Assembly: GCA_043782425.1 (NCBI GenBank)
Contig: JAYWAM010000138.1
Location: 1 to 16,087, forward strand
Origin: JAYWAM01 sp043782425
GTDB taxonomy: Bacteria > Pseudomonadota > Gammaproteobacteria > Burkholderiales > Usitatibacteraceae
Direction: 5' to 3'
DNA: 16,087 nt
The notes under the pieces are model-generated. The model ran no database searches and had not been told where the DNA came from. It saw only the letters and a program-made list of their open reading frames with translations. Below, piece by piece: positions 7,842 through 14,456 of this stretch (its first letter is position 1; each line of letters starts with the position of its first letter). The translations under genes were made by a program, and so were the position numbers.

Positions 7842-9479
7842 ATGACCCTCCCCCGCCCAATCCTGCTGCTCTCCATTTTGGTGGTTTTCCTCGCCTTCGA
7901 TAACCTGGGGTATCGTAAGCTCGCCAACCCGGACGAGGGGCGTTACTCGGAAATCTCGCGCGAAATGGCGGCCTCGGGCGATTGGGTCACGCCGCGCCTG
8001 AACGGGCTTAAGTACTTTGAGAAGCCGCCGCTGCAATATTGGGCGACCGCCCTGTCCTTCAAGCTGCTGGGCGAATCGGAATTCAGTGCGCGGCTTTATA
8101 CGGCGCTGTGCTGTCTGCTTAGCATTCTCATCATCGCCTTCACCGGCTGGCGTCTGTTTTCCGCGGAAGTGGGTGCGCTCTCGGCCCTGGCGCTGATCGG
8201 CAGCCCTTACTTCATGGCGCTAGGCGAGATTGTTACGCTCGACATGGGCCTCACCCTGTTCACCACGCTGGCGGTGTGCGCGTTCATGCTATCACAGCGC
8301 GCGGGCGCCAGCGTGATGCAAAACCGCAACTATCTTTTGCTTGCCTGGGCCGGCATGGCGGGAGCTGTGCTATCGAAAGGTTTGGTCGGTATTGTCTTTC
8401 CGGCGGTAACGATATTTTTCTACTGCCTGACGCAGCGCGACTGGCGCCGACTGCTGAATTTCCGATGGGGCTGGGGACTGGTGTTGTTTTTCGCTATTAC
8501 CGCTCCCTGGTTCATCGCCGTCTCGTTGCAAAATTCCGAATTCGCGCGCTTCTTTTTCATACACGAACACTTTGAACGTTTTCTCACCACCTCGCACCGG
8601 CGCGTGGGGGCGTGGTGGTATTTCATTCCCATCCTGTTCCTGGGCGTGTTGCCGTGGGCGTTTCTGCTGCTTGCCGCCGTGCAACGCGCCTGGCGCGCTG
8701 AAGCGCGCCTCACAAGCTTCAGGCCGCTGCGCTTTGCGCTGATCTGGAGCCTGTTTATCTTTATTTTTTTTAGCGCGTCGAGCTCCAAGCTGCCCGCCTA
8801 CTTGCTACCGGTTTTTCCCCCGCTGGCGCTGGTGATCGGCTATTTTCTGCATGACACTCCCGCGCGCAAACTGGCGTGGTTTATAGCACCCGGCGTAGTG
8901 CTTGGCCTGATTGCGGCCTATGCAGCATGGATTGCGCCGCAAGATGCCAGGGATGCGCTGACACGCGGCCTGTATAACGAATACAGCCTATGGTTGATCG
9001 GCGCTTCATTGACCCTGGTCACCGCAATTTGTCTTGCCTTCCTGCTGTTGCGCAGGAAACACCGCTGGTTTGGTGTGGTAGCGATTGCTATCGGCTCTTT
9101 GATGGTGGTGGAACTGATAGAACAGGCGTTTGAAGTGCTGTCACCACTGAAATCGGGCTACGTAGTTGCGCAAAAAATGCTGCCGCACATCAGTGCCGAA
9201 ACGCGTGTCTATGCAGTGAATATTTATGACCAGTCGCTTCCCTATTACCTGAAACGCCCGGTTAAGCTGGTGCATTATTTCGATGAATTCTCGCTCGGCA
9301 TCGATAGCGAGCCCGGCCTTGCGATCCGCGATATTGGGGATTTTGCAGCCGACTGGCTGCGGCAGGGAAGCGCAGTGGCTATAATGCACGACTCCACTTA
9401 TGAAGACCTACGTAAGCAGGGCCTGCCCATGCAAATCATCCACCAGGACCCGCGCCGCATGGCAGTGATAAAACCGTGA
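7842..9479 (+). CDS. arnT: ArnT-like lipid A aminoarabinose transferase (GT-C, PMT family)
   Basis: An inner-membrane enzyme that moves a sugar, probably Ara4N, from undecaprenyl phosphate to lipid A on the periplasmic side. 545 residues, the normal ArnT length, with about a dozen hydrophobic segments in the N-terminal 430 residues and a soluble C-terminal part. Seen: NPDEGRYSEISREM (29-42) and GLKYFEKPPLQYW (55-67), the first-loop motifs of ArnT, LDMGLTLF (D134), and RRVGAWWYFIPILFLGVLPW, all in the order of E. coli ArnT. The gene context (arnB, arnC, arnA homologues downstream) supports the specific call over a general protein mannosyltransferase. The ATG at 7842 has no clear ribosome site. 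Its stop overlaps the next gene by 4 bases. It probably opens the operon. Confidence 0.87.
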   Translation: MTLPRPILLLSILVVFLAFDNLGYRKLANPDEGRYSEISREMAASGDWVTPRLNGLKYFEKPPLQYWATALSFKLLGESEFSARLYTALCCLLSILIIAFTGWRLFSAEVGALSALALIGSPYFMALGEIVTLDMGLTLFTTLAVCAFMLSQRAGASVMQNRNYLLLAWAGMAGAVLSKGLVGIVFPAVTIFFYCLTQRDWRRLLNFRWGWGLVLFFAITAPWFIAVSLQNSEFARFFFIHEHFERFLTTSHRRVGAWWYFIPILFLGVLPWAFLLLAAVQRAWRAEARLTSFRPLRFALIWSLFIFIFFSASSSKLPAYLLPVFPPLALVIGYFLHDTPARKLAWFIAPGVVLGLIAAYAAWIAPQDARDALTRGLYNEYSLWLIGASLTLVTAICLAFLLLRRKHRWFGVVAIAIGSLMVVELIEQAFEVLSPLKSGYVVAQKMLPHISAETRVYAVNIYDQSLPYYLKRPVKLVHYFDEFSLGIDSEPGLAIRDIGDFAADWLRQGSAVAIMHDSTYEDLRKQGLPMQIIHQDPRRMAVIKP

Positions 9480-9847
9480 ACCTGACCAGCTTTTCATTGA
9501 TTCTTACTGGCGTACTCCTCAATGCCGCAGCGCAGTTGCTGCTCAAGGCTGGCGCCACGCGCGTCGGCAGCTTTGAATTTACCTCAGCCAACATTCTGCC
9601 GGTGGGCCTGCAGCTTGCCGCACAGCCACATATTCTCGGCGGGTTGGCGTGCTATGTGGTGAGTGTCGTAGTGTGGATTATGGCGCTGTCGCGCGTTGAA
9701 GTGAGTATCGCCTATCCCATGCTTTCCATCGGCTATGTTGTCAACGCTGTGGCGGCCTACTACCTGTTTGGCGAATCATTCGGCGCGCAAAAACTCGTCG
9801 GCATTGGTTTCATCATCGTCGGCGTGTGGCTGGTGGCGCGCGCATAA
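9476..9847 (+). CDS. SMR/EamA-type membrane protein, ArnE/ArnF-like flippase subunit
   Basis: A 123-residue protein with four hydrophobic helices (about 5-23, 46-70, 76-96, 100-122), the small-multidrug-resistance fold. In E. coli, ArnE and ArnF together flip Ara4N-undecaprenyl phosphate to the periplasmic face. Seen: LLNAAAQLLLKAGA at the first helix, and SIAYPMLSIGYVVNAVAAYYLFGE followed by KLVGIGFIIVGVWL, typical of this family. The start is GTG, overlapping the arnT stop by 4 bases, and arnB follows after 3 bases, so the three are surely one translation unit. Only one such gene is present, so a homodimer is inferred, unless the second subunit is encoded elsewhere. Confidence 0.85.
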   Translation: MNLTSFSLILTGVLLNAAAQLLLKAGATRVGSFEFTSANILPVGLQLAAQPHILGGLACYVVSVVVWIMALSRVEVSIAYPMLSIGYVVNAVAAYYLFGESFGAQKLVGIGFIIVGVWLVARA

Positions 9848-9850
9848 CTC

Positions 9851-10987
9851 ATGGACTTTCTGCACTTTTCCCGTCCTACCGTCGATGCCGCCATGATCGC
9901 GGCTATGACCGATACGCTGCGTTCCCTGCAACTCACCAGCGGACCGCAAGTGCTGGCATTTGAAAAAGCCTTGTCGGCATATCACGGCGGACGCCCAGCT
10001 CGCGTGTTCACCTCCGCCACAGCGGCGATGGAAGTAGCCTTGCAGATTTGCGGCATCGGGCAAGGTGACGAAGTCATCACCTCGGCCATGACATTTTTCT
10101 CCGTCGGCAACATGATTCTCAAATCCAGCGCCAGGACAGTATTTGTCGATTGCGATCTTTACACGCGCAACATCGATCTCGATCAGGTGGAGCGCGCCAT
10201 CACGCCCCGCACCAAAGCCATCGTGCCGACGCATTTTTCCGGATTACCATGCGACATGGATCGTCTGTACGCCATAGCGCAAAAACACAAGCTGCGCGTG
10301 ATCGAAGACGCTGCGTTGGCCATCGGCTCATCGTGGCAAGGAAAAAAAATCGGCGCTTTCGGCGACATCGCCGCGTTCAGCTTTCACCCCAACAAGAACA
10401 TGACCACCATCGAGGGCGGCGCGCTTGTCTTTTGCGACGAGGCAGAGGCTAAGCGCGCCGAAGTGCTGCGCTTTCATGGCATATCGCGCCTGCCAGACGG
10501 CACGCGCGATGTGGATTTTCCCGGCGGCAAATTCAATCTGTCGGATGTTTCGGCATGCCTCGGCGTGGCGCAGCTTGCACACCTCGACCAATGGTGCGCC
10601 AAGCGGCGCGAGTTGGTGGACCATTATTTCGCCATTCTTAAAAACGATGCACTTTGCGTCCTCCCCGCCCAGGCGCACGCGGGAGAATACGCGGGCCACA
10701 GCTGGAATATGTTCTGCGTGCTGCTGCCGCTCGACAAAATGGCGCTGACGCGCAAGCAGTTCATCGACGCCATGGCAAAACGCGGCATAGGCATCGGCGT
10801 TTCCTATGAAGCCATGCATCTTTCCACGCTGTTTCGCAGCCTTGGGCACAGTGAAGGCCAATTTCCTCATGCCGAACGCATAGCGCGCGAAACCGTCACC
10901 CTGCCGCTGTTTCCGGCTATGACCCTGGCTGATGTAGAGCGCGTGTGTCGCGAGTTGGCGGACGTAGTGCGCCAGAATTCTGCGTAG
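9851..10987 (+). CDS. arnB: ArnB-like UDP-Ara4O aminotransferase (DegT/DnrJ/EryC1/StrS family)
   Basis: A PLP enzyme that should transfer an amino group from glutamate to the UDP-4-keto-pentose, giving UDP-Ara4N. 378 residues, close to E. coli ArnB (379-385). Seen: FSRPTVDAAMIAAM at the start, the TSATAAMEVAL PLP-phosphate region (54-64), GDEVITSAMTFFSVGNMI (72-89), IEDAALAIG (151-159) with D153 for the ring nitrogen, and SFHPNKNMTTIEGGAL (177-192) with K182 as the Schiff-base lysine. The end, LPLFPAMTLADVERV, is also typical. StrS-family members share these motifs, so the ArnB call depends partly on the arn neighbours. The start lies 3 bases after the flippase stop, with no clear ribosome site of its own, which suggests coupling. 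Confidence 0.87.
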   Translation: MDFLHFSRPTVDAAMIAAMTDTLRSLQLTSGPQVLAFEKALSAYHGGRPARVFTSATAAMEVALQICGIGQGDEVITSAMTFFSVGNMILKSSARTVFVDCDLYTRNIDLDQVERAITPRTKAIVPTHFSGLPCDMDRLYAIAQKHKLRVIEDAALAIGSSWQGKKIGAFGDIAAFSFHPNKNMTTIEGGALVFCDEAEAKRAEVLRFHGISRLPDGTRDVDFPGGKFNLSDVSACLGVAQLAHLDQWCAKRRELVDHYFAILKNDALCVLPAQAHAGEYAGHSWNMFCVLLPLDKMALTRKQFIDAMAKRGIGIGVSYEAMHLSTLFRSLGHSEGQFPHAERIARETVTLPLFPAMTLADVERVCRELADVVRQNSA

Positions 10988-11018
10988 TGATGGTTTGGCG
11001 GAAAAGTCCGCCCTACGC
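10982..11018. repeat. Nested inverted repeat just after arnB
   Basis: Inner arms GGCGGA (10997-11002) and TCCGCC (11007-11012) pair perfectly around AAAG. Outer arms GCGTAG (10982-10987, containing the arnB stop codon) and CTACGC (11013-11018) also pair, with a 9-base bulge on the left. There is no T-run, so read-through to the next gene is likely. It could stall transcription, protect the arnB mRNA end, or be a dispersed repeat. Confidence 0.6.
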
Positions 11019-11057
11019 GTTAAAATAGGCAGTGGAAATTTTCAATAAGAGGAAATC

Positions 11058-11738
11058 ATGTCCCCTTCACGTCAATTCATCTCCTTCCTTGTTGCCGGCG
11101 CACTATTGCTGGCATGTGGGTTCTCTGCTCCCGCTCACGCGCAAGACCGCGCGGCTGCACTCAAGACCGTCGAGTCTTATCTGAAAAAAGTCATTGCCAC
11201 CAATTCCGCTAACGCTTCTGCGCCCAAACCCAATGCCGCCGAACAAGCAGCGTTGCAGGCGCTCAAGGCGCGCGTCAATGAGGACGATATTCTGGAGCTC
11301 GACCGCATTACGCCCAGGCCGTTAGCGGAGATCAGGTCGGTAAACGATCTCAATGTGGTCATGCGGCAATTTCTCAACCCCGAACCCTACCAAAGAGCGA
11401 CCGCCAACGACGCGCGCGAAGCCGAACGTCGCGAGCAGATCTCCGCGCTAAAGCAGACTAACGCCACACCAAAGATTTTTCTTTCCAAAACCAACCGCGA
11501 AAGAATGAACAACCTCGGTATCATGCTCAACGAAAAAAATCTGATTATCGTCGGCGGAAAAGAGCTCGACCCTCTTATAGTCGATGCGCAACAGCTTGCC
11601 GAGGCCTTAAAACCGTCTGCCTCCGCCAAAGAACACGAAGCCCTGCTGCGCAGTATGCAGGAGCTTCTCGACGAGATCCGCCACAAGCTTGGTGCGCCGA
11701 AAAGCGCCGCAACCTCCAAGCCCGCAACACACCCCTGA
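11058..11738 (+). CDS. Exported protein of unknown function inside the arn cluster
   Basis: I do not recognise this 226-residue protein. The N-terminus is an export signal: SRQFISFLVAGALLLACGFSAPAHAQ. Two processing routes are possible: signal peptidase I after AHA (about residue 29), or lipoprotein processing at C20 (LLAC, an imperfect lipobox). The mature part is charged and mostly helical (about 30-75 and 118-136), with PRPLAEIRSVNDLNVVMRQFLNPEPYQ in the middle, a stretch that may form strands (NLGIMLNEKNLIIVGGKELDP, about 151-171), a helix, and a low-complexity Ala/Lys/Pro tail. No enzyme motif or metal-binding histidine cluster is seen. An AAGAGGA ribosome site precedes the ATG. It sits between arnB and arnC on the same strand, suggesting an envelope role linked to lipid A modification. 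Confidence 0.85.
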   Translation: MSPSRQFISFLVAGALLLACGFSAPAHAQDRAAALKTVESYLKKVIATNSANASAPKPNAAEQAALQALKARVNEDDILELDRITPRPLAEIRSVNDLNVVMRQFLNPEPYQRATANDAREAERREQISALKQTNATPKIFLSKTNRERMNNLGIMLNEKNLIIVGGKELDPLIVDAQQLAEALKPSASAKEHEALLRSMQELLDEIRHKLGAPKSAATSKPATHP

Positions 11739-11756
11739 TCGAATAGCCACATATTT

Positions 11757-12713
11757 ATGACTAGTGTTTCCGTCGTCATCCCGGTGTACAACGAAGAACC
11801 CGGTCTGCCTGCGCTTTTTTCGCGTCTCTATCCTGCGCTCGATGCGCTAGGCAAACGTTACGAAGTTATTTTTATCAACGACGGCAGCCAGGATCGTTCT
11901 ACCGCCTTGCTGCGCGAACAGTTTCAGAAGCGTCCCGATGTCACCCGCGTCATTCTGTTCAACGGCAACTACGGACAACATATGGCGGTGATGGCGGGCT
12001 TTGAACGCTGTCGCGGCGATTGTATTGTCACGCTAGACGCCGACCTGCAAAACCCTCCGGAAGAAATCGCCAGACTGGTCGAACAAATGGACCAGGGCTT
12101 CGACTATGTCGGCACCATCCGTAAAATTCGTCAGGATACGGCCTGGCGGCGTTGGGCTTCCAAGGCCATGAACCGCCTGCGCGAGCGTCTCACACACATC
12201 AAGATGACCGACCAGGGCTGCATGCTGCGCGCCTACAGCCGCAACATAGTTGACGCTATCAATCAATCCAAGGAAGTCAGCACCTATATACCGGCGCTGG
12301 CGTATTCGTTCGCCCACAACCCGACCGAAATCGAAGTCGCACACGAAGAGCGCTCGGCGGGCGAATCAAAATATTCTCTCTACAAACTCATACGCCTTAA
12401 TTTTGATCTGGTGACCGGGTTTTCGGTGGTGCCGCTACAGTTGTTTTCCTTTGTCGGCATTATCATTTCGCTGCTTTCAATCGTGTTCGTCATTGTTCTC
12501 GCGCTGCGCCGTATGATAGTCGGCCCCGAAGCAGAAGGACTGTTCACACTGTTTGGTATCGCGTTTTTTCTTATCGGCATCACACTGTTCGGCATCGGCC
12601 TAGTGGGAGAATATGTCGGACGCATTTACCAGCAGGTGCGCGAGCGGCCACGCTTTGTGGTTCAAGCGGTGCTGGAGCAGGATGCCGCGGCGCGCCTAAC
12701 TGACGATGCATAG
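11757..12713 (+). CDS. arnC: ArnC: undecaprenyl-phosphate Ara4FN transferase
   Basis: A membrane-anchored GT2 glycosyltransferase that moves the formylated aminopentose from UDP to undecaprenyl phosphate on the cytoplasmic side. 318 residues against 322 in E. coli. Seen: SVVIPVYNEE (4-13), FINDGSQDRS (39-48), the metal-binding VTLDADLQNPPEEI (91-104), GCMLRAYSRNIVDA, the ERSAGESKYSLYKLIRL loop before the membrane part, and two C-terminal membrane helices (about 226-250 and 262-287), followed by GEYVGRIYQQVRERPRFVVQ. The match to E. coli ArnC runs over the whole length, so this is one of the firmest pathway assignments. The gap after the exported protein is 18 bases. Directly downstream, the strand is interrupted by a minus-strand toxin-antitoxin module. 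Confidence 0.92.
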   Translation: MTSVSVVIPVYNEEPGLPALFSRLYPALDALGKRYEVIFINDGSQDRSTALLREQFQKRPDVTRVILFNGNYGQHMAVMAGFERCRGDCIVTLDADLQNPPEEIARLVEQMDQGFDYVGTIRKIRQDTAWRRWASKAMNRLRERLTHIKMTDQGCMLRAYSRNIVDAINQSKEVSTYIPALAYSFAHNPTEIEVAHEERSAGESKYSLYKLIRLNFDLVTGFSVVPLQLFSFVGIIISLLSIVFVIVLALRRMIVGPEAEGLFTLFGIAFFLIGITLFGIGLVGEYVGRIYQQVRERPRFVVQAVLEQDAAARLTDDA

Positions 12714-12733
12714 ACCATGAACACAATTGCAGC

Positions 12734-13009
12734 TCAGTTGCCAAAGAGATCGGCGTGCGTACCGGTACGCTCAAAGCGAACGACTTCACCATCTATGGAG
12801 TAAATCAAGAGCCAATCGGGTTCGATATGAAGGTCACGGCTGGGTTTCCATTCACCTTTGAGCGGGTGGTCGCACAGTTCGCGCGGTAGAGGTTGGCGAG
12901 CCAGCAGCAGGCTGATAACGGCGCGCAGTTTGCCCATATCCTTGCCGCGCTTTCCTGCCAGCTTCACGTCACGTTTGAATTGGCCGGTATAGATTGCCGA
13001 ACGTATCAA
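12734..13009 (-). CDS. yafQ: YafQ-family toxin (RelE-like mRNA interferase)
   Basis: A 91-residue ribosome-dependent mRNA endonuclease of a type II toxin-antitoxin pair. It follows E. coli YafQ from end to end: IYTGQFKRDVKLAGKRGKDM (6-25), then HPLKGEW (48-54), RDLHIEPDWLLIY (58-70) and RFERTGTHADLF (78-89). The catalytic residues known for E. coli YafQ (H50, H63, D67, H87) correspond to H48, H61, D65 and H85 here, all present, so the toxin should be active. The start is TTG at 13009-13007, overlapping the antitoxin TGA by 4 bases, which implies coupled and limited translation of the toxin. It lies antisense to the arn operon, 20 bases beyond the arnC stop. Confidence 0.93.
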   Translation of the reverse strand: MIRSAIYTGQFKRDVKLAGKRGKDMGKLRAVISLLLARQPLPRELCDHPLKGEWKPSRDLHIEPDWLLIYSIDGEVVRFERTGTHADLFGN

Positions 13010-13248
13010 ATACCCAACTGCTTGAACAGGTCTTTCGCGTTGGAGGCGTAAAACACACCTTCGCCGCGACGACTCTTGCGCAGCGTTTCGGCGGTCAATG
13101 CGTTGGGCGTTTCTCTGTCTGCAATATAAAGGCGCATCAGATCGCGGATAATCTGGGCGGCGGGGCGATGGCGGTCTGCCGCAGCGGCCATGAACTGGTC
13201 GCGCAGCTCCGACTCCATTTTGATAGACATTTGCACTTCTTTAGACAT
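13006..13248 (-). CDS. dinJ: DinJ/RelB-family antitoxin
   Basis: An 80-residue antitoxin that neutralises the YafQ-type toxin and represses its own operon. Residues about 5-45 look like a ribbon-helix-helix DNA-binding domain (EVQMSIKMESELRDQFMAAA, then AAQIIRDLMRLYIADRE). The end, SNAKDLFKQLGI, closely matches the C-terminus of E. coli DinJ. I chose ATG at 13248 because GAGG lies 5 bases upstream. An in-frame ATG at 13284 would add 12 residues, but it sits inside the predicted -10 box and has no ribosome site. The toxin gene follows with a 4-base overlap. Confidence 0.9.
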   Translation of the reverse strand: MSKEVQMSIKMESELRDQFMAAAADRHRPAAQIIRDLMRLYIADRETPNALTAETLRKSRRGEGVFYASNAKDLFKQLGI

Positions 13249-13282
13249 ATAGGCCTCGCTCACTTGAGTATTCAACACCGCC

Positions 13283-13311
13283 ATTTTAAAAGGTATCCAT
13301 TAGATACGCAA
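13283..13311 (-). promoter_or_regulatory. Predicted sigma-70 promoter of dinJ-yafQ
   Basis: On the minus strand, TTGCGT (13311-13306) is followed after exactly 17 bases by TAAAAT (13288-13283). Transcription would start near 13276, leaving a leader of about 28 bases to the ATG at 13248 and excluding the ATG at 13284. Pattern-based prediction, strengthened by the operator dyads that overlap it. Confidence 0.6.
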
Positions 13312-13329
13312 TGCATATCCAACAGATAC
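13293..13329. promoter_or_regulatory. Tandem operator dyads for the dinJ-yafQ module
   Basis: Two related 15-base sites: GTATCCATTAGATAC (13293-13307), a dyad of GTATC and GATAC around 5 bases, and ATATCCAACAGATAC (13315-13329), a weaker copy. Their starts are 22 bases apart, about two helical turns. The first lies across the spacer between the -35 and -10 of the predicted promoter. AGGTATC (13291) and GATACCT (13325) also form an outer inverted repeat. RHH antitoxins typically bind such paired sites to repress their operon; binding here is inferred. Confidence 0.6.
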
Positions 13330-13349
13330 CTAAAATCAGGAGATATTTC

Positions 13350-14285
13350 TTGCCCACCCTGACTTCCGCCATCGTTTTTGCCTACCATAACGTCGGCGTG
13401 CAATGCCTGTCAGTCCTGTTAAAGCACGGCATCGATGTGCGCCTGGTGGTTACGCATCGCGACAACCCCCAGGAGAACATCTGGTTTGACAGCGTCGCCG
13501 CGCTGGCGCAAGCGCACAGCATTCCCGTCATCACCCCCGACGATCCGAATACTGTAGAGATTGTGCAGCAACTGCGACAGTTGAAACCGGACTTTCTGTT
13601 TTCGTTTTATTACCGCCACATGCTCAAACCCGAAGTGCTGGCGCTTGCCAGGCGCGGCGCGTTTAATATGCACGGCTCGCTGCTGCCCAAGTACCGCGGG
13701 CGCGTGCCAATAAACTGGGCCATTATCAAGGGTGAAACCGAAACCGGCGCGACGCTGCATGAAATGGTGGAAAAACCCGATGCCGGACGCATCGTCGATG
13801 AAATGGCGACGCCTATCCTGCCAAACGATCTTGCCATTGACGTGTTCAATAAAGTGGTCGTAACTGCGGCGGCGCTATTGGATCGTTCACTGCCAAAATT
13901 AATCGCCGGAACAGCATCACTACGCACCCAGGACTTGAGCCAGGGAAGCTATTTTGGCGGCAGAAAACCCGAGGACGGAATCATCAATTGGGACGACAGC
14001 GCGCAAAACATTCATAATCTCATCCGTGCGGTCGCTCCACCCTACCCGGGCGCAATGACCAGCGTCGCAGGAAGGCAGGTAGTGATTGCGCGCAGCCAGC
14101 TTGAACCGGGGCGCTGCGTGCCCGGCATGCAGGGCTTTCTGCAAGTCAGTGCGCAGCGCTGCATAACAGGATGCGGAGATGGCGGCATGCTGCGCATTTT
14201 GGAAATGGTGATTGACGGCAAACTTTATGCTGGCGCCGAGCTAAGCGGACTACTGGGCGTGGGCGTGCATGCGTTAGTCTCTTAG
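13350..14285 (+). CDS. arnA: ArnA formyltransferase domain as a separate protein
   Basis: Formylates UDP-Ara4N with N10-formyltetrahydrofolate. In E. coli this is the N-terminal half of the two-domain ArnA; here it is a stand-alone protein of 311 residues. Seen: AIVFAYHNVGVQCLSVLL (7-24), as at the ArnA N-terminus, and FNMHGSLLPKYRGRVPINW (105-123) with N106 and H108, and KPDAGRIVDE with D144, the three catalytic residues of this enzyme class. The C-terminal part (about 190-310) fits the OB-like subdomain. The start is TTG at 13350, since AGGAG lies 7 bases before it and the ArnA-like sequence begins just after; an upstream ATG at 13311 has no ribosome site and lies in the dinJ operator region. 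The dinJ-yafQ module separates it from arnC. A general methionyl-tRNA-type formyltransferase is unlikely given the context. Confidence 0.88.
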   Translation: MPTLTSAIVFAYHNVGVQCLSVLLKHGIDVRLVVTHRDNPQENIWFDSVAALAQAHSIPVITPDDPNTVEIVQQLRQLKPDFLFSFYYRHMLKPEVLALARRGAFNMHGSLLPKYRGRVPINWAIIKGETETGATLHEMVEKPDAGRIVDEMATPILPNDLAIDVFNKVVVTAAALLDRSLPKLIAGTASLRTQDLSQGSYFGGRKPEDGIINWDDSAQNIHNLIRAVAPPYPGAMTSVAGRQVVIARSQLEPGRCVPGMQGFLQVSAQRCITGCGDGGMLRILEMVIDGKLYAGAELSGLLGVGVHALVS

Positions 14286-14305
14286 TTAAATCTTCGCAAT
14301 TTGTG
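14284..14305 (+). repeat. 22-base direct repeat, copy 1
   Basis: The sequence from AGTTAAATC to ATTTGTG occurs identically at 16066-16087. Both copies are preceded by AGTCTCTTA (14276-14284 and 16055-16063), with 3 extra bases in copy 2. Copy 1 overlaps the stop codon and last codons of the formyltransferase gene and leads directly into the 14316-14391 hairpin. Confidence 0.85.
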
Positions 14306-14315
14306 AGAAGAATTT

Positions 14316-14391
14316 TCGCGCCAAGACGCAAAGGCGCAAAGAAAATCAACCACGTTTTTATTTTTCTTTGCGACTTTGCGTCTTTGCGCGA
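14316..14391. repeat. CGCAAAG-type long inverted repeat between the two arnA-part genes
   Basis: Two 30-base arms (14316-14345 and 14362-14391) match at 28 of 30 positions around a 16-base centre, built of repeated CGCAAAG/CTTTGCG words. It fills the 171-base gap between formyltransferase and decarboxylase genes. A transcript would form a very stable hairpin; without a clean T-run after it, full termination is doubtful. It resembles the element after trxB. Confidence 0.82.
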
Positions 14392-14456
14392 GAATAGTTT
14401 TTGGTTCCGGCTAGTCCGGCTTATGTAATTAACATGAACACAGGCAAGCACTGTAA

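Noticed and set aside
12718..12801. Short plus-strand ORF right after arnC (MNTIAAQLPKRSA...)
   Set aside because: It is antisense to the end of the yafQ toxin, has no clear ribosome site and matches nothing I know; I could not support it as a remnant of an arn gene.
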